A stretch of DNA of 22,648 bases from Candidatus Aenigmatarchaeota archaeon (GCA_020343635.1 CP070804.1:6931-29578), one strand, 5' to 3'. Shown: positions 1 to 5,880, counted from the first letter of the stretch. Translations and numbers: made by a program. The notes: a model not told the origin generated them from the letters alone.

Positions 1-137
1 AGGCGAGCACACCGTGATATATGCACGGTCTTATGAGTGTGTTTGTTAAACGCAGTCGCTCGAGAGAGACCGATAGGTCGGGAGTTCAAATCACTTCCAC
101 GACCCTTCGTGGAAGGGTGAAACTCTCCCCCTCGGGA
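1..137 (+). tRNA. Intron-bearing tRNA gene, 5' end outside or at window edge
   Basis: The 3' part reads as a normal class I tRNA once one intron is removed: variable-type AGGTC (75-79), T-stem GGGAG (80-84), T-loop TTCAAA (85-90) plus T124, T-stem CTCCC (125-129), acceptor strand CCTCGGG (130-136), discriminator A137. The acceptor would need CCCGAGG at the 5' end, and the window opens with AGG, so the gene may begin 4 bases before the window. An anticodon-like arm is present at 38-54: TGTGT, loop TTGTTAA, ACGCA, which would give anticodon GTT (Asn). A C1-G72 pair with A73 is more typical of archaeal tRNA-Tyr, so the identity is unsettled. A perfect hairpin (11-16 with 24-29) in the D-arm region and about 20 extra bases before AGGTC suggest further introns. 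CCA is not encoded. A T-run (142-147) follows the gene. Confidence 0.75.
91..123 (+). other. T-loop intron (59/60), 33 nt, in tRNA 1
   Basis: Removing these bases joins TTCAAA to TCTCCC and restores T-loop TTCAAAT between GGGAG and CTCCC. The precursor forms a bulge-helix-bulge. The central 4-bp helix is TTCA (85-88) with TGAA (118-121). The 3-nt bulges are AAT (89-91) and ACT (122-124), cut after the second base of each. The inner helix pairs 92-102 with 107-117 apart from one A-G mismatch (93/116), leaving a CCCT loop. This is the substrate geometry of the archaeal tRNA splicing endonuclease. Confidence 0.85.
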
Positions 138-158
138 CTTATTTTTTGACGTCGATTG
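124..158 (+). repeat. 35-bp direct repeat, copy A (att-like)
   Basis: Identical base for base to 3733-3767. It begins at the first base of the tRNA 3' exon (nucleotide 60), covers the 3' T-stem, acceptor strand and discriminator, and runs 21 bases beyond, including a T-run. Duplicated tRNA 3' ends like this commonly flank elements inserted by tyrosine integrases; here that origin is inferred. Confidence 0.85.
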
Positions 159-182
159 ATATCATTTCATGGCGAACAAAGA

Positions 183-1067
183 TTACCACCGCTCTCCGCG
201 GGGTGCCTTCTCCAGTGAAATGTTGTATGCGTTCCCGTCAGTGGTTATCCTGATGGTCCCGTTCCACTGGGTGTCGAAGTGCGAGGAGTCCGTATTCATT
301 ACATACTCGTTTATGTCCCTGTTTTCTATGTAAACTGGGGGCTCATATTGAGATGATGAATAGGATGTGGTCACTATGACGTCCGGCGAGACCGCCTGCA
401 GAAATTCCGGTTTTGAAGACGTTTCAAGGCCATGGTGACCTGCCTTGAGTATGGTTGAATCTATTTCAGCTTCACTGCTAATAATGCCATACTCGCAGAA
501 AGCCTCACAATCTCCCATGAAGAGGAAGGAGACGTTGCCGTATTCGAGTCTGGTTACAAGGGACAAGTCATTGGAAAAAATGGGTATAGCACCGGTATCG
601 GGCGGTGGCCAAAGAACATCCAGCTTTGCTCCCCCGATGTCGATCGAGTCCCCGGCCTTGAGGACCTGTACATTCACCAGACCTATCTTAGCCATGCGAG
701 AAGACAGGTGTGCTTCCGCACCTTTGTTGCCGTAAAGTTTTTTCAGCCTGAAATCCTCATCAGACATTATCCATTCTATGCCAGGCATGTGGTCGCTGTG
801 CGGATGGGTAGCTATTGCATGATCTATAACCGTAATATTCTTCGATTTCAGGTAGTTGTGCGCGTGCGCCTCGCTCCCGCCATCTATCAGCACTTTCTGC
901 CCTTCAGGCGATTCAATAAGTATGGAATCACCATGGACCGCTATGAAATTGACCCTGAGACCCTCGTAAGGTTCATCGCCTCCAGTCTGTAATGGAACAT
1001 CGCCAACCTCCTGGACGCACCCGCTGATGAGAATAAAAAGGATTAAGATAATGAAGAGCTTCTTCAT
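183..1067 (-). CDS. ComEC-like MBL-fold hydrolase, predicted lipoprotein
   Basis: A 294-residue metallo-beta-lactamase-fold hydrolase, predicted to sit on the outer face of the membrane. The N-terminus is a lipoprotein signal: MKK, a hydrophobic stretch (4-14) and lipobox ISGC with Cys17. The metal-binding signature is THPHSDH (His88, His90, Asp92, His93). Later blocks include FMGDCE and LKAGHHG followed by TSS, the order seen in the hydrolase domain of the DNA-uptake protein ComEC and its stand-alone relatives. The substrate is unknown; nucleotides or phosphoesters are possible, and no ComEC channel domain is present. I chose Met at 1067 rather than the upstream ATG at 1109 because the signal peptide starts there and a TATA-like element (1090-1097) lies about 26 bases upstream, which suggests a leaderless transcript. 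Confidence 0.85.
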   Translation of the reverse strand: MKKLFIILILFILISGCVQEVGDVPLQTGGDEPYEGLRVNFIAVHGDSILIESPEGQKVLIDGGSEAHAHNYLKSKNITVIDHAIATHPHSDHMPGIEWIMSDEDFRLKKLYGNKGAEAHLSSRMAKIGLVNVQVLKAGDSIDIGGAKLDVLWPPPDTGAIPIFSNDLSLVTRLEYGNVSFLFMGDCEAFCEYGIISSEAEIDSTILKAGHHGLETSSKPEFLQAVSPDVIVTTSYSSSQYEPPVYIENRDINEYVMNTDSSHFDTQWNGTIRITTDGNAYNISLEKAPRGERW

Positions 1068-1089
1068 ATTAATATTTCGGCCAATCGCG

Positions 1090-1097
1090 TATAAAAA
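1090..1097 (-). promoter_or_regulatory. TATA box for the MBL-fold lipoprotein gene
   Basis: Minus-strand TTTTTATA, centred about 26 bases before the ATG at 1067. This spacing implies a leaderless or nearly leaderless mRNA and excludes the longer reading-frame start at 1109. Confidence 0.5.
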
Positions 1098-1229
1098 ATA
1101 CAAATTCACGGTGAAAGGTATCTTTCGCCGTTCATGAAGACCATTCCATTATCGTCTTGGTTATGCCTCCTCCACGGCTTCACATGGGAGGGTTTAGCTT
1201 TTTTATCCAAGGGAGAGAAATATTAATTG

Positions 1230-2075
1230 ATGAATGGATTGGTTGTTTTGCTGGTTCTGGTTGTGGTTACAGTCGGAACGGTCTCCGTTTACCTTTTATC
1301 GAATACGGGGGTGGAAGAGGAAAGTGTGCCGCTTGACTATGAGACACGGGGGAGGGAAAACCCTTACCCGTCCCTTAATTTTACGATCGACTGCTCCCGT
1401 CTGGAAAACGAATTCCAGGACGACTGCCGGGAATTCATCCACAACCAGGAAAACCTGGTTTACCCCGAGCTGGAAAGGATAACGGGAATCGACCTCAGGT
1501 GGTGTTATGACACCATCAACTACACGATACATCCTGAAAGTTTTCAAAGTTTAGGAGGACTGGAAATGCATGGGTCGTTTTTAGGGAGGAGGAGTACAGC
1601 AGAAATACAATATATGGCTCAAGTGTCGGTAGATTCTCGGTGTAAGACTGATGCACATGAACTGGTTCATGCATTTGATAATTGTATTGGAGGGATGGGC
1701 GGTAATACAGAAGTTACAGCAGTTGCACTAGCAGAAGTTGTGCGAAAAAAATTATGTCCTGGTGAAGGAGGCACGTACAATCTTTCCAGAATTCTGGGAT
1801 GTATAATACCTCGAATCGCCTTTATTGAAGATCCGAATATTATTGATATACGTCCTTATTATGATTGTTTGGCGGCACAAGCATCTATGATCTATTACGG
1901 AGATGAGGAATTTTTCCGAAAGTTCTATGAACGGCTTTTGCAGGAACCCATTAGAGAACTAAAAGATGGTGCTATCATAACCGAGGCCATAATCTACGCG
2001 TCCGATAAAATCGATGAGAACGTGACAATACATTGCCTCGATGATTCCGGACAGCCCCTTATGCTTGATTATTAA
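1230..2075 (+). CDS. Membrane-anchored HExxH putative metalloprotease
   Basis: A 281-residue protein that I do not recognise as a named family. An N-terminal membrane segment (about 4-23) is followed by a cysteine-bearing extracytoplasmic region. The motif AHELVHAFDN (His143, Glu144, His147) is a zinc-metalloprotease HExxH site. NTEVTA about 14 residues further on (Glu161) could give the third ligand of a gluzincin, but this is inference. Cysteines at about 55, 66, 92, 138, 152 and 176 would suit disulfides outside the cell. ATG at 1230 is preferred over the in-frame TTG at 1227; GGGAGAG (1211-1217) and a T-rich TATA-like element (about 1199-1208) lie upstream. Base composition changes inside the gene: the first 300 bases are richer in G+C than the middle part. 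It ends 9 bases from the end of an in-frame extension of the convergent amidohydrolase. Confidence 0.6.
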   Translation: MNGLVVLLVLVVVTVGTVSVYLLSNTGVEEESVPLDYETRGRENPYPSLNFTIDCSRLENEFQDDCREFIHNQENLVYPELERITGIDLRWCYDTINYTIHPESFQSLGGLEMHGSFLGRRSTAEIQYMAQVSVDSRCKTDAHELVHAFDNCIGGMGGNTEVTAVALAEVVRKKLCPGEGGTYNLSRILGCIIPRIAFIEDPNIIDIRPYYDCLAAQASMIYYGDEEFFRKFYERLLQEPIRELKDGAIITEAIIYASDKIDENVTIHCLDDSGQPLMLDY

Positions 2076-2084
2076 GCCTTCCGC

Positions 2085-2183
2085 TTACAAAACGGCTCCC
2101 GGCCTCGGTGGAGGCAATGGTTGCTTCTTTCTGAAGCGGAGTGCTGCGGCGAGGATAACGGCAACCAATACCGAGATTATTAT
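2085..2183 (-). other. In-frame transmembrane tail beyond the amidohydrolase TGA stop
   Basis: Directly after the TGA stop (2186-2184) the same frame stays open for 32 codons to TAA (2087-2085). It reads IIISVLVAVILAAALRFRKK and then a proline-rich tail of about 12 residues. A hydrophobic span followed by a basic cluster is the layout of a C-terminal membrane anchor, as in many archaeal surface proteins. It ends just short of the convergent HExxH gene, filling the gap. It could be a recent nonsense mutation, stop-codon readthrough, a sequence error or chance. Other genes in the window use TGA as an ordinary stop. Confidence 0.5.
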
Positions 2184-3656
2184 TCATGGACACAGGTTTT
2201 CATGTCCCTCAGCACAGTACTCAGTTTTGCCACCAACCATGGTCATCCAGACTTCAATGTCCTTAATCTCGTCCGGATCGACTTCCAGCGGATTTTCCGA
2301 AAGGATGACAATGTCGGCGAACTTTCCGGCCTCCAGAGTACCGAGTACATCTTCCTGGGATACCGCGTAGGCAGGTTCTATCGTCATAATTCGTAACGCC
2401 TCCTCGATGCTTATCTGGTGCTTGGCTACCCAGGGCTCCGGTTTGCAGACCGAACCGTCCTCATTTACGTATTGGCGCGTAACCAGGCCATAGAGGTTTA
2501 TCATGGGATTTATGTATCCCGAATCCGTTTCAAGGTAGACGTGAACCCCCAGCGGAACCAGTGCATAGCGGTTGGCCGCCCACTGGTAACGTTCGGGACC
2601 ATAATAATCGATGTAACTCTCCAGGCCGCAGGTCTTGAAGTAACCCCGAAGAGCGGCCAGGATGTCAAGTTCCGCATATCTCTTCAGCAAATCTGGCCCA
2701 ATAAGGCTGTTGTGCTGGATCTGGTGGCGGTGAAGCTCGTTCGGCTCGCCATCCAGGGCGAACTCAATTGCGTTTATCACGGTATCAATCGCCCTGTCTC
2801 CCATTGCATGGAAAGCAGCACGGTATCCCCTATCATGGACTTTCGCAACGATCTGGTTGAGTTCATCTTGGGAAAAGTACAGGTCCCCGTACTCGCTGCG
2901 GCAGCTTTCATAAAATGTCTTCGATCTGGCGGTTTCGGGATAGGGTTCTATCAGGGCAGGACAGCCCCTTTCCGGGAGGCCTGCCCCGTCTGCAAATATC
3001 TTAACGCCGGGAATGCGAAGCATCCTATCATGGTCGAGAATGGGATCATTTTTCAAATACCAGGAATCCAAATGATACATCACTGCCGGTTTTCCTTCTT
3101 CGTCAAAATGGCCGAGATTGTAATTCTCGAAAACGTTTACACGTAAACGCAGCAGTCCGTCCTCCTCGATCTGCAACATTTCTTCGATTTCCATCGGATT
3201 TACCCCCATTTCCGCTATTGAAGTGTAACCGTTGCTCAGTGCTATGTCCTGCACTCCATCGAATCTATCTTCAATTAAAGAACTGAAAATCAGATGCTGG
3301 TGGCCGTCAATAAAACCGGGTAGGAGAGCCTTTCCCCCAAGATTAATAACCTTTGTCTCGTTCCCTCTCAAGGAGAGGATGTTCTCGTTGCAGTCCGTTG
3401 CAAGGATTCTTTTATCCTTTACCGCGACAGCCTGGGTCAGAGAAAAATTGGAATCTATGGTTAAAACCGTCCCGTTGTGAAATATCAAATCCGCTTGCTG
3501 TGTCAAATTCTTCATATGAGGGGAACATGGATTGATCTGATATTGCGGCACCTCCACAGTGCGTTCGGAAGTCGGCTCTTCTTGATATTGTTCTTCCTGC
3601 TGAACGCAACCGCTGATGAGAATTAACAGAAATACAATTAAAAATAATTTCTTCAT
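2184..3656 (-). CDS. YtcJ-like amidohydrolase (Amidohydrolase_3 type), predicted lipoprotein
   Basis: A 490-residue metal-dependent hydrolase with the order typical of the YtcJ/AepA group. An N-terminal beta strand region (DLIFHNGTVLTID) is followed by the metal motif GFIDGHQH (114-121, His119 and His121), then KIFADGAG (219-226), FHAMGDRAIDT (282-292, His283) and HRHQIQHNS. It ends with the usual C-terminal block where the composite domain closes (GTLEAGKFADIVILS). Relatives act on amide or ester bonds; the substrate here is unknown. The N-terminus is a lipoprotein signal with lipobox ISGC (Cys17), so it should act outside the membrane. This signal is nearly the same as in the MBL-fold gene of the island, at both DNA and protein level. 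The TGA stop is followed in frame by a membrane-anchor-like tail (2085-2183), so the C-terminus may be truncated. Confidence 0.88.
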   Translation of the reverse strand: MKKLFLIVFLLILISGCVQQEEQYQEEPTSERTVEVPQYQINPCSPHMKNLTQQADLIFHNGTVLTIDSNFSLTQAVAVKDKRILATDCNENILSLRGNETKVINLGGKALLPGFIDGHQHLIFSSLIEDRFDGVQDIALSNGYTSIAEMGVNPMEIEEMLQIEEDGLLRLRVNVFENYNLGHFDEEGKPAVMYHLDSWYLKNDPILDHDRMLRIPGVKIFADGAGLPERGCPALIEPYPETARSKTFYESCRSEYGDLYFSQDELNQIVAKVHDRGYRAAFHAMGDRAIDTVINAIEFALDGEPNELHRHQIQHNSLIGPDLLKRYAELDILAALRGYFKTCGLESYIDYYGPERYQWAANRYALVPLGVHVYLETDSGYINPMINLYGLVTRQYVNEDGSVCKPEPWVAKHQISIEEALRIMTIEPAYAVSQEDVLGTLEAGKFADIVILSENPLEVDPDEIKDIEVWMTMVGGKTEYCAEGHENLCP

Positions 3657-3732
3657 ATTTATAATCTATCTCTATTAAAGATAAATCATTACAATACAAT
3701 ATTAGGGCGGGATCTGAACTATGACACCCGCA

Positions 3733-3767
3733 TCTCCCCCTCGGGACTTATTTTTTGACGTCGATTG
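3733..3767 (+). repeat. 35-bp direct repeat, copy B (att-like)
   Basis: Exact copy of 124-158, but with no tRNA upstream of it. Beyond the repeat the two flanks still resemble each other weakly (both reach TTCATG after about 10 bases). Immediately upstream is a GCGGG/CCCGC inverted repeat (3707-3711 with 3727-3731). Confidence 0.85.
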
Positions 3768-3850
3768 TTGTAATTCATGCAGGCACCTTTTTAACCGCCT
3801 CAAGTTAAGTAAGTTTTGGTGGTCTGAGCCAGTCGTGTGGGGTGGTAAAA

Positions 3851-4048
3851 ATGGTCCATGAGTGGAATAAAAGATCGAGTTTCATATCCGAAGATGATGA
3901 CACCATTCCACCTATCTCATCCGAAGACGTTTACGGAGTTGGATACTACATCAAGGATGCTGAAAGGGAGTACAGAAGGTTTAAAATTTTGAAGCTTGAT
4001 GTCATCAGAAGAGTGCTTAAACGTGCAAAGGATAGAAATTTTAGATGA
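3851..4048 (+). CDS. Small charged protein of unknown function
   Basis: A 65-residue protein (MVHEWNKRSS...KDRNFR) with an acidic first half and a basic, helix-prone second half (KDAEREYRRFKILK, then RRVLKRAKDR). I do not recognise a family. The ATG at 3851 is preferred over an in-frame GTG at 3842 because GGGGTGG (3838-3844) lies at ribosome-binding distance. A possible TATA element, CTTTTTAA, lies near 3786. Its TGA stop (4046-4048) touches the stop of the convergent HAD gene, the two forming the palindrome TGATCA. Such tight tail-to-tail packing favours a real gene, but support is otherwise limited. Confidence 0.5.
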   Translation: MVHEWNKRSSFISEDDDTIPPISSEDVYGVGYYIKDAEREYRRFKILKLDVIRRVLKRAKDRNFR

Positions 4049-4684
4049 TCACAGCTTCTTTATTATCTCCTCGGCTTCTGAGAGTTCCTTTATCACGAAG
4101 TCCGCCCTCTTTAGCTGCTCTTCAGATACTGTGCTCACGAATCCTATGCATATCATCCCTGCGCTCTTTGCAGATTCCACACCAATAGGGGCATTGTCTA
4201 TTGCCAGGCATTCCTCGGGCTTCATTCCCAGCTTCTCGGCGCACTTAAGATAGGGTTCTGGGTCCGGCTTGAACTTCTCTGTCTCTTCGCCAGTGAGAAC
4301 GTAGTCGAAGAGCGCGTAATGCCTTGGCTTTATGTGAAGTTTCACGTACTTCATCGGGCTGCCTGTCACGAGTCCTATCTTGTAGTTGAGTTTCTTGAGC
4401 TTGTTTATCAGCTTGACTGCCTCAGGTCTTATCCTGAGGTTCTCTCCCATCTTCATGTATAGATTGCTCTTTCTTTGTACAAACCTTCTGAGCTCGTACT
4501 CATCAAGGTTCAGGTCTTTCAGAAGGTCTGCTATTATGTCGGGAGAATGACGCCCTTCTTGAAGGTAGAGATCCATTGGCTCTATCTTGACTTCCCATTT
4601 TAGAGCTTTCATCAAGGATTCGTAATGAGTCGGCATGTTGTCTACAAGCGTTCCGTCGAAGTCAAAGAGAACTGCCTTTATCAT
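4049..4684 (-). CDS. HAD-superfamily phosphatase (beta-phosphoglucomutase/phosphoglycolate type)
   Basis: A 211-residue soluble hydrolase. Motif I is LFDFDGTLVDN (Asp8 nucleophile, Asp10 acid/base). A helical cap follows (about 17-80), then motif II LVTGS (Thr near 105), motif III lysine in ETEKFKPDPEPY, and motif IV LAIDNAPIGVESAKSAGM. This is the pattern of small-cap phosphatases such as phosphoglycolate phosphatase and beta-phosphoglucomutase. The exact substrate cannot be read from the sequence. The ATG at 4684 begins MIKAVLFDFDG, the normal N-terminus of the family. It is transcribed away from the 5S rRNA gene. Confidence 0.9.
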   Translation of the reverse strand: MIKAVLFDFDGTLVDNMPTHYESLMKALKWEVKIEPMDLYLQEGRHSPDIIADLLKDLNLDEYELRRFVQRKSNLYMKMGENLRIRPEAVKLINKLKKLNYKIGLVTGSPMKYVKLHIKPRHYALFDYVLTGEETEKFKPDPEPYLKCAEKLGMKPEECLAIDNAPIGVESAKSAGMICIGFVSTVSEEQLKRADFVIKELSEAEEIIKKL

Positions 4685-4717
4685 ATTCTATCAATACAGA
4701 ATCATGTCGGTAACACC

Positions 4718-4725
4718 TTTATAAA
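4718..4725 (+). promoter_or_regulatory. TATA box of the 5S rRNA gene
   Basis: TTTATAAA centred 23-24 bases before the first base of the 5S rRNA. The same box and spacing recur before the small gene at 6234. Confidence 0.75.
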
Positions 4726-4744
4726 TGAAACCGCAATATAATAC

Positions 4745-4855
4745 TTGGCGGCCAAAGTGGAGAGGTTTACCCGTTCCCATTTCGAACACGGAAGTCAAGC
4801 TCTCCTACGGTCTGGGCATTACTGGTTTCGGCTGGGAAACCCAGATCGCTGCCAA
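4745..4855 (+). rRNA. rrf: 5S ribosomal RNA
   Basis: The ends pair as helix I: TTGGCGGC (4745-4752) with GCTGCCAA (4848-4855). Inside are the conserved 5S blocks ACCCGTTCCCATTTCGAACA and ACGGAAGTCAAGCTCTCC, and the GGTCTGGGCATTACTGG region. The length of about 111-113 nt is slightly short for an archaeal 5S but complete. It has its own promoter, is not next to 16S or 23S genes here, and is followed after 50 bases by tRNA-Asp. Confidence 0.93.
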
Positions 4856-4872
4856 TTCTCATTTCCAAAACC

Positions 4873-4880
4873 TTTAAAAG
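4873..4880 (+). promoter_or_regulatory. TATA-like box upstream of tRNA-Asp
   Basis: TTTAAAAG inside the near-palindrome ACCTTTAAAAGGT, centred about 29 bases before the mature tRNA-Asp 5' end. tRNA-Asp could be read from here or from the 5S promoter. Confidence 0.4.
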
Positions 4881-4905
4881 GTGTCCTTTTTAAATTATTT
4901 CAAGT

Positions 4906-5047
4906 GCCTCGATGGTGTAGCGGCCGAGCATATGGCCCTGTCACGGCCATGACCCGGGTTCAAAGGCCCGCTTTTCCGGCAGCTGCCGCTTGCACAAAAG
5001 CAGGCGCGCAAAAGTGGAAATGCGTGCTGAAAATCCCGGTCGGGGCG
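4906..5047 (+). tRNA. tRNA-Asp (GTC) with T-loop intron
   Basis: Acceptor GCCTCGA (4906-4912) pairs with TCGGGGC (5040-5046); discriminator is G5047. The D-arm has the usual archaeal Asp sequence, with GTGTAGCGGCCGAGCAT. The anticodon arm is TGGCC, loop CTGTCAC, GGCCA, giving anticodon GTC with no anticodon-loop intron. T-stem CCGGG (4954-4958) pairs with CCCGG (5035-5039), but the T-loop is split by a 69-nt intron (4965-5033). Once it is removed the loop is TTCAAAT. CCA is not encoded. It lies 50 bases after the 5S rRNA. The identity is secure from the anticodon, discriminator and D-arm. Confidence 0.93.
4965..5033 (+). other. T-loop intron (59/60), 69 nt, in tRNA-Asp
   Basis: The central helix is TTCA (4959-4962) with TGAA (5028-5031). 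Bulges are AAG (4963-4965) and AAT (5032-5034), cut after the second base of each. The inner helix is GCCCGC (4966-4971) with GCGTGC (5022-5027), with one mismatch. Inside are a self-complementary CGGCAGCTGCCG and a small hairpin CTTGC/GCAGG, so most of the intron can fold. It is not alignable with the 32-33 nt introns of the other two tRNAs. Confidence 0.85.
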
Positions 5048-5097
5048 CTTTCATTTTATATAATTAATTGACAAAATGTAACCACTGATATTGTTAA

Positions 5098-5103
5098 GGT
5101 GAT
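5098..5103 (+). promoter_or_regulatory. Ribosome-binding site GGTGAT
   Basis: GGTGAT followed by 3 bases and the ATG at 5107. The same motif with a 3-base spacer precedes the gap gene (21257-21262) and the proposed AUA start of rpoH (7151-7156), so it sets the local rule for start positions. Confidence 0.7.
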
Positions 5104-5106
5104 CTT

Positions 5107-5502
5107 ATGGAGACTGGAATGGAAATGGATGAGTCGTTATTAGCTAACATATTCGCTGATGAAGTGGATATTGGAAAATTCAGAAGTAGATATGAACACT
5201 TGTATCAAAGTGTTGTGGATGCGATAAGAAATGATTCATGGTTAAGATACTTTCAATCATTGGTTATGCTACGTGCTTTTAAAGATGGAAAATACCACTT
5301 AATATCAGTTAAAGAGGGGGACCTTTCGGTACCTGCCGATTCTGAAGATGTGCCTATTAAAATAAGAAATCTTTATGGAGATATGTATAAAAACCTTGGT
5401 CTATATGCCATGGAAAGAAACGTGGAAAATTATCCATTTGGCGGTACACAGGGCTTCAGGGCAGATTTATATCGTACCTTTACTGACATCTTTGAAGATT
5501 AG
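5107..5502 (+). CDS. Conserved-looking protein of unknown function, AT-rich
   Basis: A 131-residue soluble, acidic protein; I do not recognise a family. It has no signal or membrane segment. The first half is helix-prone (SLLANIFADEVDIG, YEHLYQSVVDAI). The start is well supported: GGTGAT sits 3 bases before the ATG, and a TATA-like stretch TTTATATAA lies near 5055-5063. Codon use is markedly more AT-rich than in the RNA polymerase or ribosomal genes, like the other orphan genes at 6736 and 15290. It ends 3 bases before the possible GTG start of the winged-helix gene, so the two may be co-transcribed. Confidence 0.6.
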   Translation: METGMEMDESLLANIFADEVDIGKFRSRYEHLYQSVVDAIRNDSWLRYFQSLVMLRAFKDGKYHLISVKEGDLSVPADSEDVPIKIRNLYGDMYKNLGLYAMERNVENYPFGGTQGFRADLYRTFTDIFED

Positions 5503-5505
5503 AAA

Positions 5506-5880
5506 GTGAAGAGGATCATTCGAGATCAGAACTGGAATTCTTTCAAGGACGTTCTCTTTTTTATTCCTCCTGACAAAATTAAAGCAATGAACGGGAATTT
5601 TGGCCGTATTCTGTGGTACGTGTTCGCCACGAGCAAGGGTGGGCCCACGAGGATAAAGATAGTCAACCTTCTGGACAGCAGGCCCTATAACATGCACCAG
5701 ATAAGCAAAAAATTGCATTTGGACTACAAGACCGTGCAGCATCACATCAAGGTCCTTGAGGAGAACCGCGTAATAACAGCAGAGGAGAAGAAGTACGGCA
5801 CGATCTACTTCCCGTCAGCGATGTTCGACGGTGTAAAAGATATATTTGCTGAAATAAAGAATAAGGTAGGTGAAAAGTGA
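5506..5880 (+). CDS. Winged-helix transcriptional regulator (ArsR-like)
   Basis: Up to 124 residues. The central part (about 50-105) is a winged helix: RIKIVNLLDSRPYNMHQISK, the recognition helix LDYKTVQHHIKVLEENRVI, and the wing AEEKKYGTIYF. Proteins like this bind promoter DNA as dimers; no metal-binding cysteines are seen, so a metal-sensing role is not supported. The start is uncertain. GTG at 5506 gives the longest form but has no clear ribosome-binding site; ATG at 5587 would give a 97-residue protein starting MNGNFGRILWY. The stop overlaps the start of a small membrane protein (TGATG), so the pair should be translationally coupled, and the membrane partner may sense the signal. Confidence 0.8.
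   Translation: MKRIIRDQNWNSFKDVLFFIPPDKIKAMNGNFGRILWYVFATSKGGPTRIKIVNLLDSRPYNMHQISKKLHLDYKTVQHHIKVLEENRVITAEEKKYGTIYFPSAMFDGVKDIFAEIKNKVGEK

Larger units (their letters stand above)
124..3767. mobile_element. Putative integrated island at a tRNA 3' end
   Basis: The segment lies between the two copies of a perfect 35-bp repeat, one of which is the 3' end of a tRNA gene. It holds only three genes, all with N-terminal signal or anchor sequences for the cell surface, and two of these share a near-identical lipoprotein signal peptide. The HExxH gene uses CGN arginine codons often, whereas the RNA polymerase genes downstream use AGG/AGA almost throughout. No integrase, recombinase or replication gene is present, so this would be a decayed or cargo-only island. 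A local duplication of the tRNA end is the main alternative. Confidence 0.45.

Noticed and set aside
2184..2186. Genome-wide reassignment of TGA to an amino acid
   Set aside because: rpoB, the HAD gene, glmS and other intact genes here end in TGA at the normal family length, so TGA is an ordinary stop in this genome.
2418..3146. A 242-codon plus-strand frame opposite the amidohydrolase gene
   Set aside because: It is antisense to a clearly conserved enzyme and has no recognisable domains; it is a shadow of the real gene.
4046..4051. Palindrome TGATCA shared by two convergent stop codons as a possible regulatory site
   Set aside because: It is fully explained by two adjacent TGA stops on opposite strands; a 6-base palindrome is too short to mean more.
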